Positions 15,181-21,921 of a stretch of DNA of 21,921 nucleotides are shown one piece after another. The number at the start of each line of letters is the position of its first letter. The stretch's first letter is position 1. The notes under the pieces were generated by a model. That model was not told where the DNA came from. It saw only the letters and a program-made list of their open reading frames with translations, and made no database searches. The DNA is from an uncultured Clostridia bacterium. Its GTDB lineage: Bacteria; Bacillota; Clostridia; Christensenellales; UBA1242. Both the position numbers and the translations under genes were made by a program. The stretch spans positions 1 through 21,921 of the forward strand of contig CALWKJ010000009.1 of NCBI GenBank assembly GCA_944381225.1, read 5' to 3'.

Positions 15181-18100
15181 ATGGCTAACTCAAAAAAAAT
15201 CAACAAAGTTTTTACATTTATTTATGTAATTTTCACTGCAATATGCATATCTGTTTTATTGCAACTTCCATTATTAAAAACAGCTTATGCTCAATCAGTT
15301 GCATCAAACGAAGTAGCAATTACAAACAGCGATTTTGATAGCTCTTCTTCCACAGCTTTACAGTCAACCCCAAACGGTTGGTCTAAACAAGGCACAAGCA
15401 CAGGCAAAAGTGGAATAATAAGTACTAGTGATGAAACTTTTTCAAACAGGGCTTCTTCTTATGCTTTGTCAAACACTAAAAATCCAGATGTTCCCTACAC
15501 CATTCAGGGAATGGAACTTGATGATCATGTTCTTATGATAAATGCAAATTCAACGTCAACATCTAATGAATCAAATCATATGGGCTACAAATCAAACACA
15601 ATCGGTCTTGAAAGTTATTCGTACTATAAATTAAGCATTTGGACTTTAACGCAAGAAGATGCAGTCGCATCCATTTACATTGATGGATTTGATGCAGATG
15701 TTAAAAACACTTCTTTTGAAAGATACTCTTCAACAGTTTGGACAGAATATAGATTTTATTTTGCAACAGGAATTGACCAAAAAGACATTTCGATTGAACT
15801 ATGGTTAGGTAGTAAAGAAAAAGATTCTAAAAGTGCAGTATTTTTTGATCATGTAACCATGTATAAAATATCTGGAAATTACTTTGAAGATGAAATCAAC
15901 AACACTTTTGAAAGAAAAAATGTTGTCGATTTACGAGATTATGAAACTCCTTTAATCGAAAATGCAGATTTTGAAATAGGAGATAAAACCGGCTGGAAAG
16001 TTATAGGTTACATGCCAACAAATTCCAATTCAAAAATAGTTGGCGTTGACAATCGCGCAAGCATGGAATCATTGGGAATTGAATATTTGGGTTCAAGTTT
16101 AAGTCCAAACAACAACTTTGCTTTTGTTTTATATTCAACATCAAACAAAGCCGTTTCTTTAGGTTATGAAAGTACACCGTTTAATGTTTTGCCTTATGAA
16201 ACATATAAAATAACGGTATGGGCAAAAATATCCTCTAATTTTAACGGTAAAGCTCAATTAGTTTTACAAGAAGGAGATGATGTTTCTAACTTTTACGGTG
16301 AAGAATATAAAGATTTTTACACTCCAGTAAGTAAAACAATAGACATAACATCAAACACAACAAACACTTTAACCAATAATTATACTCCATATTATTTTTA
16401 TGTAAAAGGCCATGACTTGTTTGAAACTTCTTTTACATTGCAACTTTGGTTAGGAACAAGCAAAGAAGGTGCAACCGGCAGCGTAATTTTTGATGACATA
16501 AGTTTTGAAAAAATATCATGGTCAAACTTTGACAATGCCGAAACTACAAACTCTGCAACTTTGTCACTTTCCACAACAACAGGTTCCCCTTCTGTTGCAA
16601 ACGGTACATTTAACTCGGCCGATGCTTTAGAAAAAAATTTCGAATATCCTGTAACCCCAAGTGATTGGACTAGTCATGTAGAAGATGCCTCAAAAGCTGT
16701 TTATGGAATAATTAACACATACTCACCTTTCTATGAAGCAAATAAAAGCAACTTTGGTGGAGCAAAAAATCCTAACAATCCAACTGGTTCAGCTGGAGAT
16801 ATTTACAACGACGTTAATAATGTGTTAATGCTCTACAACAAACAAGCGACATATCAATCGGTTATGAGTCAAGAATTAACAACTACAAAAGAAAGTTATC
16901 AAAAGATTTCATTCGACTATAAAACAATTTTACAATCAACAAATAATAAGTTAATGAATGTTTATATTTTAGATGAAGATGATAACGTACTATTTAGCGA
17001 CGAAGGAATATACAACTCAAATTGGAGCAAATATGAACTTTTGATAAGATCGACAACATACCAAAACACTTTTAAGCTTGTTATTAGTTTGGGCAATGAA
17101 AACAATCCCGTTTCTGGATTTTTGTACATTGACAATGTCAAATTTGAAACAGATTCTGCGATGACCGATGATTTATATGAAAATTATGTACAAGTTAATA
17201 AATCTCTAGATTTTAATTTCTCAAATTTCAATTTTGTATCACCTGATCAAAACTATGGAATGTATACACCATACAGATACGAACAAAATTTAGAAATTGG
17301 CGATGTTTCCGAAAATGGCGATTTAGTTGCTTACGGTGGCATAATTGATGGCGATAATAACATATTTGGAATAACAAACAGTGAAAACAATACCGAAGTT
17401 TTAAAATACATGCCTGCTTTTAAATCTAACACAGTTTCAAAATACACATTAACAGCAAAGGAAACGCTTTCTTTTGAAGCTGGCAAGTATTATAAATTAA
17501 GTGTAGACATATACACAAGATTTTCAGGAAATTTAGAACAGCCAGAAAAAGATGAAGACGAAAAATTAAAATATGGTGCCCTATTTAGTTTAAAGGGTAT
17601 TGATAAACAATTTGAAACAATTGTATCCAATGACAAGTGGACAACGTATACAATGTATCTTGAAGTTTCAGAAACGACGGATGCTAATTTGGTATTTGGA
17701 ATTTTAAATGAAAGTGCAGAAATTCAAGGTCAAGCTTTCTTTGACAGTTTAAGTTTTGAAACAGTAGAAAAAACAGAATATGATCAAGCAAAAATGCAAG
17801 CAAACAATGACTCAACTTTACTTGTTGTAACAGCAGAAGAGGCAACTGCAACCGATGATGACGAAGTGACCGATCCTAACGATACAGACATGAGCACATT
17901 TTGGTATCTTGTTCCTTCACTAATCATGTTTGTTGCTCTTGTTATTGCTTTATCATCTTACTTTATGAAAAAAGTAACAATTAAAAAATGGGAAAGAAAA
18001 AGAGTTAACGAATTTGATAGAAATTCAACATTGTATAGGGATGTTGTTAGACAAGAGGCTGAACAAATAAGAGATAGCAAAATAAAAGAACTCGAAAAAG

Positions 18101-18426
18101 AAATTGGAGAAATTGAACAAGAAATTGCAAAAATTGAACAGCAACACAAAGAAAATTTGAAAAAACAAAAACAAACTGTAAACAGAAGTGTTACAAGAGA
18201 AGCTGAAAGAGATTTTAAAGCTTATGCACAAAAGCATACAAAGTTAGAAAATCAAATAGAATCTATTAAAGCAAAAATAGAAACATTAAATATGCCTGAA
18301 TATTTACTTTCTGTTCAAAGAAGCATTATTCTTGAAAAAGTTAAAAAAGAAAAACAATCAAAAGAAGCTGAAATTAAAAAAAATAGAGAACAAAAAAAAC
18401 TTCAAAAAAAAGCAAATAAAGATTAA
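15181..18426 (+). CDS. Large surface protein: signal peptide, four jelly-roll-like repeats, TM helix, cytoplasmic coiled coil
   Basis: The protein is 1081 aa. A signal peptide ends near residue 38 (TAYAQS). Four ectodomain repeats follow at about 45-230, 257-445, 470-657 and 670-862. Each opens with an NxxF-type start and a tryptophan (NSDFD, NADFE, NGTFN; the fourth is less regular) and closes with an (F/I)D-x(V/I/L) strand such as FDHVTMYKI, FDDISFEKI, IDNVKFE or FDSLSFE. This is the layout of CBM4/9-like carbohydrate-binding jelly rolls. After an acidic linker, one membrane helix (907-929) leads to 152 cytoplasmic residues, very rich in K/E/Q, predicted as long coiled coil (about 945-1075). 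There is no catalytic domain, LPXTG or dockerin. It may bind wall or capsule glycans and connect them to a cytoplasmic scaffold. The SD AAAGGTGA supports the ATG. The gene is monocistronic. Confidence 0.85.
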   Translation: MANSKKINKVFTFIYVIFTAICISVLLQLPLLKTAYAQSVASNEVAITNSDFDSSSSTALQSTPNGWSKQGTSTGKSGIISTSDETFSNRASSYALSNTKNPDVPYTIQGMELDDHVLMINANSTSTSNESNHMGYKSNTIGLESYSYYKLSIWTLTQEDAVASIYIDGFDADVKNTSFERYSSTVWTEYRFYFATGIDQKDISIELWLGSKEKDSKSAVFFDHVTMYKISGNYFEDEINNTFERKNVVDLRDYETPLIENADFEIGDKTGWKVIGYMPTNSNSKIVGVDNRASMESLGIEYLGSSLSPNNNFAFVLYSTSNKAVSLGYESTPFNVLPYETYKITVWAKISSNFNGKAQLVLQEGDDVSNFYGEEYKDFYTPVSKTIDITSNTTNTLTNNYTPYYFYVKGHDLFETSFTLQLWLGTSKEGATGSVIFDDISFEKISWSNFDNAETTNSATLSLSTTTGSPSVANGTFNSADALEKNFEYPVTPSDWTSHVEDASKAVYGIINTYSPFYEANKSNFGGAKNPNNPTGSAGDIYNDVNNVLMLYNKQATYQSVMSQELTTTKESYQKISFDYKTILQSTNNKLMNVYILDEDDNVLFSDEGIYNSNWSKYELLIRSTTYQNTFKLVISLGNENNPVSGFLYIDNVKFETDSAMTDDLYENYVQVNKSLDFNFSNFNFVSPDQNYGMYTPYRYEQNLEIGDVSENGDLVAYGGIIDGDNNIFGITNSENNTEVLKYMPAFKSNTVSKYTLTAKETLSFEAGKYYKLSVDIYTRFSGNLEQPEKDEDEKLKYGALFSLKGIDKQFETIVSNDKWTTYTMYLEVSETTDANLVFGILNESAEIQGQAFFDSLSFETVEKTEYDQAKMQANNDSTLLVVTAEEATATDDDEVTDPNDTDMSTFWYLVPSLIMFVALVIALSSYFMKKVTIKKWERKRVNEFDRNSTLYRDVVRQEAEQIRDSKIKELEKEIGEIEQEIAKIEQQHKENLKKQKQTVNRSVTREAERDFKAYAQKHTKLENQIESIKAKIETLNMPEYLLSVQRSIILEKVKKEKQSKEAEIKKNREQKKLQKKANKD

Positions 18427-18431
18427 CATAT

Positions 18432-18461
18432 AAAAAACTCCAGCAATAGCTGGGGTTTTTT
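18432..18461. terminator. Bidirectional terminator between the surface-protein and ferritin-like genes
   Basis: Arms AAAAAACTCCAGC (18432-18444) and GCTGGGGTTTTTT (18449-18461) pair over 13 bp with one G-U pair and an AATA loop. The stem starts six bases after the surface-protein stop codon and reaches into the stop codon of the convergent ferritin-like gene at 18460-18462. Confidence 0.92.
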
Positions 18462-19044
18462 ATCTTGGTCTATCTTGCAATTCTTCTAATATTTTTGTTA
18501 AAATTACAACGTGATTTTCCTCTTGTTTAACAATTTCTTGTATTACCTTTTTAACTAATTCATTGTCAAGTTGAGATATTATTTTTTTATAGTCTGCAAT
18601 GGCTTGTTTTTCTCCTTGCAAGTCTATTTTTATCATCATTATTTGATTTGAATTATATGGAACAAATCGCGTGGTAAAGAAATTTGCAGGTATTGGTGGA
18701 TAGTGTGTGTAAATTGGCGCAACTCCAAGTCGTATAAGCATTTGACCAAGCCATTCTAAATGTGTCATTTCTTGAATAGAAATTTCTTCTAATTGCTTTG
18801 CTATATCTTCCCTTTTTTGATACGAAAATTGAAATATCTGATATGTATAAAGTAAAATTGCCAGCAATTCACTTTTACTTGAAGCATATGCTGGAGAAAT
18901 TATTCTAGCAGTTTTTAAATCTTTGCTTATTAAATCAAAGTCCACTCCAGCGACCTGAGTGTCACTTTTAATAATTTTTTGTCCATTTTGATTATTTTGT
19001 TTTCCATCTATACTCTCATTTGGGCCGTACTCTACATCTTCCAT
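18460..19044 (-). CDS. Ferritin-like di-metal protein (CotJC/manganese-catalase-like)
   Basis: The protein is 194 aa. About 35 polar residues precede a four-helix-bundle domain with the ligand pattern of di-iron or di-manganese proteins: E59, then E92 and H95 (EMTH), E145 (GEKQAI), then E175 and H178 (EENH). The stretch TARIISPAYASSKSELLAIL resembles CotJC/manganese-catalase-like and bacterioferritin-like proteins of Clostridia. Likely roles are peroxide removal or metal handling under oxygen stress; neither is proven. The SD AAGGAG (19060-19055) is ten bases before the ATG and lies partly inside a terminator hairpin. The gene is convergent with the surface-protein gene. Confidence 0.8.
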   Translation of the reverse strand: MEDVEYGPNESIDGKQNNQNGQKIIKSDTQVAGVDFDLISKDLKTARIISPAYASSKSELLAILLYTYQIFQFSYQKREDIAKQLEEISIQEMTHLEWLGQMLIRLGVAPIYTHYPPIPANFFTTRFVPYNSNQIMMIKIDLQGEKQAIADYKKIISQLDNELVKKVIQEIVKQEENHVVILTKILEELQDRPR

Positions 19045-19048
19045 AAAA

Positions 19049-19092
19049 AAACAACTCCTTTTTGCAATATATATGCAAATTCAGAGTTGTTT
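19049..19092 (-). terminator. Terminator hairpin of ychF overlapping the leader of the ferritin-like gene
   Basis: On the minus strand, AAACAACTC (19092-19084) pairs with GAGTTGTTT (19057-19049). The U-tract runs to 19045 and touches the ATG at 19044. A second stem (TTTGCA/TGCAAA, 19061-19079, 7-base loop) sits inside the first. The 3' arm contains the GAG of the ferritin-like SD. The element can therefore stop transcripts from cysS-ychF and also hide the SD in any read-through RNA. Confidence 0.7.
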
Positions 19093-19097
19093 GTTAA
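19068..19097 (-). promoter_or_regulatory. Putative promoter of the ferritin-like gene inside the ychF terminator
   Basis: On the minus strand TTAACA (19097-19092, 5 of 6) and TATATA (19073-19068) are 18 bases apart. Transcription from it would start near 19061, dropping the 5' arm of the terminator hairpin and leaving the SD free in a leader of about 17 bases. This is inferred from spacing only, and AT-rich sequence gives chance matches. Confidence 0.4.
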
Positions 19098-20189
19098 CTA
19101 TACATTAAATCTAAACAACATTACATCGCCATCACAAACCACGTAATCTTTTCCTTCTATTCTTACTTTTCCATTTTCTTTTGCTTTTAAATAAGAACCA
19201 GCGTCAACAAGATCTTGATATTTAACCACTTCTGCCTTAATAAATCCCCTTTCAAAATCTGTGTGAATTTTCCCTGCTGCTTGTGGAGCCTTTGTGCCCT
19301 TTTTTATTGTCCATGCTCTTACTTCTGTTTCCCCAGCAGTTAAATAACTCATTAGCCCCAAAAGGCTGTAACCAGCTTTAACAAGTTTGTCCAGTCCACT
19401 TTCTTTAATGCCAAGTTCTGCTTTAAACATTTCTCTTTCATCTTTATCAAGTTTTGTCAATTCTTCTTCTATTTTTGCACAAAGAGCTATTGTTTCTGCA
19501 TTTTCTTTTTTGGCGTATTCTTTAACTTTTAAAACATATTCATTATCGTCTTTGCCAATATCTTTTTCAGAAATATTTGCACAATATATAACAGGTTTTG
19601 TTGTAAGCAAGAAAAATGAGTTTGCTATTTTTTGTTCTTCTTCGTCTAAAACAACTGTTCTTGCATTTTCTCCTTTTTCAAGAGCTGTTTTAAGTTTTTT
19701 TAATACATTTAATTCTTGCTCTGATTGTTTTTCGCCAACTCGTGCAAGTTTAAAAAGTTTATCATATCTTTTTGACACTGTTTCAAGGTCTGCAAGAATT
19801 AATTCTAGATTTATTATTTCAATATCTCTTATTGGGTCAACACTGTCATTAACATTTATTATGTTTGGATCGTCAAAACATCTAACAACATGACAAATTG
19901 CATCAACTTCACGTATATGACTTAAAAATTTGTTGCCAAGCCCCTCGCCTTGGCTAGCACCTTTAACAAGTCCTGCAATATCAACAAACTCTATTGATGC
20001 AGGAGTTATTTTTTTTGTATTGTACATCTTACCCAAAACTTCTAATCTTTCATCTTTTACATCCACAACACCAACATTTGGCTCTATTGTGCAAAATGGA
20101 TAATTTGCACTTTCTGCACCAGCCTCTGTTATTGCGTTAAACAGCGTGCTTTTTCCAACATTTGGCAACCCAACTACTCCTATTTTCAT
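19098..20189 (-). CDS. ychF: Ribosome-associated ATPase YchF (OLA1 family)
   Basis: YchF is a conserved Obg-related P-loop protein that prefers ATP and binds ribosomes. The 363-aa length is typical. The P-loop GLPNVGKST is at 7-15, G3 DIAGLVKGAS at 70-79, and the G4 motif NKxD is replaced by NISE (205-208), the mark of the YchF branch. The C-terminal TGS domain ends with the segment from KVRIEGKDYVV to MLFRFNV. AAAAGGGA before the ATG supports the start. It begins 11 bases after the cysS stop codon, so the two are one transcript, closed by the hairpin at 19049-19092. Confidence 0.96.
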   Translation of the reverse strand: MKIGVVGLPNVGKSTLFNAITEAGAESANYPFCTIEPNVGVVDVKDERLEVLGKMYNTKKITPASIEFVDIAGLVKGASQGEGLGNKFLSHIREVDAICHVVRCFDDPNIINVNDSVDPIRDIEIINLELILADLETVSKRYDKLFKLARVGEKQSEQELNVLKKLKTALEKGENARTVVLDEEEQKIANSFFLLTTKPVIYCANISEKDIGKDDNEYVLKVKEYAKKENAETIALCAKIEEELTKLDKDEREMFKAELGIKESGLDKLVKAGYSLLGLMSYLTAGETEVRAWTIKKGTKAPQAAGKIHTDFERGFIKAEVVKYQDLVDAGSYLKAKENGKVRIEGKDYVVCDGDVMLFRFNV

Positions 20190-20200
20190 ATTTTTCCCTT

Positions 20201-21610
20201 TTAATATAATTTTTTAATATCCCATGTTGTCGTTTGTTTGTTATCTTTAAGAATAATACCTAACGCATCTAATTCATCTCTTATTTTATCTGCTTCAACA
20301 TAGTTTTTTTGTTGTTTTAAAATTGTTCTTTCTTGTATTTTTTTATTAATATATTCTTCTTCTAAATTTAACTCTTTTAAATATTTTTGTTTTGTTTGTT
20401 CAATAAATTCTTGAATATTATGTTTAAATATTCCCAAAACATCTTTTATTTTATCCAGAGCAAACAAAATTGAGTTAACTTGTTTATTGTCATTGTATGT
20501 TGAAGATTTTGAAAACAATGAAAACAGTTCTGCAATAAATTTTGCGCTGTTAAAATCGTCGTCCATGCAATCAATAAACAAATTTAAAACGCTCTCATCA
20601 TAATCTTTAACTTGACTACTTTGTTTTGCAAGTTCAATTTTATTTAAAGCATTATAAAAATAATACAAATTTTTTTCTGCTTGCTTAAACGAATTTTCGC
20701 CCATGTCTAATGTTGACGTGTAATGATTAATTAAAACTGCCAATCTTAACACTTCTGGATCGTAATTTTTTAATACATCTTTCACCAAAACAAAATTGCC
20801 AAAACTTTTACTCATTTTTTGACCATCTACAGTTATTAATCCATTATGCAACCAATAGTTTGCCAATGGGCACCCATTTTCACAACTGCTTTGCGCAAGT
20901 TCGTTCTCATGATGTGGAAAAATCAAGTCTTTTCCACCGCCGTGAATATCTACGGTATTGCCCAATATGTGTTTAATCATTGTTGAACATTCGATATGCC
21001 ATCCAGGTCTTCCTTTGCCCCATGGAGACTCAAATCCAAATTCATTATCGTCAACACTTTTCCACAGCGCAAAATCTAAAGCATCCCTTTTATTTTCAGC
21101 CGTTTCAATCCTTACAGAATTTATTAATTCATCTATTTTTCTATTGGATAAAACACCATAATTTGAATACTTTTTTACACTGAAATAAACATCTCCGTTA
21201 TCAGTAGTGTAAGCATATCCCTTATTAATTAAATCTTTTACAAAATCTATAATTTGGGGTATAAAATTTGTTACTCTTGGCTTTACATTTGGTTGGCTTA
21301 CACAAATCTGACTCCACACTTTTTCTATTGTTTGTATTCTTTGATTTGCAAGCTTTAAAGGTGAAATATTTAATTCTTTAGCTTGATTTATAATTCTGTC
21401 ATCAACGTCTGTATAATTTGAAACATATATAACCTCATAGCCTTTAAATCTTAAATACTGCGAAATCATATCAAATGTAATAACTTGTCTTGCATGACCC
21501 AAATGTGGTTCACCATTTACAGTCATTCCACAAACATACATTTTTACGCGATTTGGCTGTTGTGGAATAAATTCCTCTTTTTTTCTGTGTAATACATTAT
21601 AAACTTTCAT
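20201..21610 (-). CDS. cysS: Cysteinyl-tRNA synthetase
   Basis: This class I enzyme charges tRNA-Cys. The 469-aa protein has the HIGH motif HLGH (36-39), KMSKS (265-269) and the zinc ligands C27, C208, H233 and E237, matching the E. coli set by position. The segment around MYVCGMTVNG carries CGMTV where most bacteria have CGPTV. A C-terminal helical anticodon region follows, with a final segment ending TTWDIKKLY. It lies nine bases downstream of a membrane-protein gene and 11 bases upstream of ychF, so the three are probably co-transcribed. No T-box leader is possible in so short a gap. Confidence 0.96.
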   Translation of the reverse strand: MKVYNVLHRKKEEFIPQQPNRVKMYVCGMTVNGEPHLGHARQVITFDMISQYLRFKGYEVIYVSNYTDVDDRIINQAKELNISPLKLANQRIQTIEKVWSQICVSQPNVKPRVTNFIPQIIDFVKDLINKGYAYTTDNGDVYFSVKKYSNYGVLSNRKIDELINSVRIETAENKRDALDFALWKSVDDNEFGFESPWGKGRPGWHIECSTMIKHILGNTVDIHGGGKDLIFPHHENELAQSSCENGCPLANYWLHNGLITVDGQKMSKSFGNFVLVKDVLKNYDPEVLRLAVLINHYTSTLDMGENSFKQAEKNLYYFYNALNKIELAKQSSQVKDYDESVLNLFIDCMDDDFNSAKFIAELFSLFSKSSTYNDNKQVNSILFALDKIKDVLGIFKHNIQEFIEQTKQKYLKELNLEEEYINKKIQERTILKQQKNYVEADKIRDELDALGIILKDNKQTTTWDIKKLY

Positions 21611-21619
21611 AAATTTTAC

Positions 21620-21921
21620 TTATTCCTCTATTTGCGATATTGTATTATTTGATTGTTTTTTTAATTTTAGAATTTTAAAATTAAAAATAAATTTTTTATT
21701 TTTATATGAACATACACTGCAAACAAGTGCAGAAACTACTGCTCCAAAAAAATCAAAAGACAAATCTAACATAGTATCTAATAAAGCATTTTGCCCTACC
21801 AAAGAAATTCCGTTTGCATATTGGTAATTTTGCATATTTAAGTTGAGCAAACTATCAAAGGCAAATTCATACAATTCCCAACACACACCAAGCGAAATAG
21901 AAAAGCAGAAAACAAAAATAA
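21620..21921 (-). CDS. DUF2238/YjdF-like integral membrane protein (partial, start beyond window)
   Basis: The reading frame is open to the right edge of the window, so the N-terminus is missing; about 100 residues are visible. They begin in a hydrophobic helix leading to LGVCWELYEFAFD, continue with NLNMQN, then LLDTMLDLSFDFFGAVV, and end in a basic cytoplasmic tail. The WE-x-(Y/F)E-x3-D and DTM-x-DL pattern between helices is what I recall for DUF2238 (YjdF-like) membrane proteins; VanZ-like proteins are an alternative. A GTG inside the frame at 21886 would give a product lacking the helix before WELYEF and is unlikely. It is followed after nine bases by cysS. Confidence 0.6.
   Translation of the reverse strand, partial: IFVFCFSISLGVCWELYEFAFDSLLNLNMQNYQYANGISLVGQNALLDTMLDLSFDFFGAVVSALVCSVCSYKNKKFIFNFKILKLKKQSNNTISQIEE

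Noticed and set aside
19387..19893. 168-codon plus-strand open frame within ychF
   Set aside because: It lies wholly antisense to a well-conserved gene, is rich in serine and phenylalanine as mirror frames of low-GC genes are, and has no SD.
1..21921. CRISPR array, insertion sequence, tRNA or rRNA
   Set aside because: Reading both strands I saw no regular direct repeats with spacers, no transposase-like product and no tRNA or rRNA core sequence. Covariance and repeat searches were not run.

Overview
The window is AT-rich (visibly near 30% GC, not computed) with short intergenic gaps, Shine-Dalgarno (SD) sites of the AGGAG type, standard stop usage (UGA ends minD, so no recoding) and sigma-A-like promoters. 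MinD/MinE, an MreB homologue, a SpoIVFB-like site-2 protease, a short 2[4Fe-4S] clostridial ferredoxin and a type-3 ProRS suggest an uncultivated, anaerobic, rod-shaped Bacillota/Clostridia-like bacterium. That placement is inference; no rRNA or tRNA gene is present to anchor it.

Layout. (1) 1-1756: a palindromic left edge, a promoter and metG (+), closed by a perfect palindromic terminator shared with convergent proS. (2) 1757-15079, all minus strand. In order of transcription: two half-size TauE/SafE genes; a promoter, ferredoxin and a Ppx/GppA-like gene with a terminator; a promoter, a secreted trypsin-like lipoprotein protease and a divergent MreB paralogue with a terminator; then a tight run minD, minE, an unlisted 58-codon membrane ORF, spoIVFB-like protease, a small multi-pass membrane protein resembling Pycsar effectors, a 123-aa unknown, a DUF4132-like protein, hisS, a 102-aa unknown; and finally proS with its own promoter. 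(3) 15181-18426 (+): a giant single-pass surface protein with four jelly-roll-like ectodomains and a cytoplasmic coiled coil. (4) 18460-21921, minus: a membrane protein cut by the window edge, cysS, ychF and a ferritin-like gene.

How the genes fit together. Translation genes (MetRS, ProRS, HisRS, CysRS, YchF) frame a central block about the cell envelope and division site: MinDE, MreB-like, envelope protease, intramembrane protease and the surface protein. The least ordinary content is: two ASKHA-fold proteins (MreB-like and Ppx-like) that both lost catalytic or phosphate-loop residues; the TM/unknown/DUF4132 trio between spoIVFB and hisS; the small ORF overlapping the spoIVFB start; the surface/coiled-coil protein; and a terminator hairpin that carries both the putative promoter and half of the SD of the ferritin-like gene. 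No CRISPR, insertion sequence, tRNA, rRNA or T-box leader was found. No gene-free stretch exceeds 300 bases; the longest, 12400-12602, holds one terminator and one promoter.
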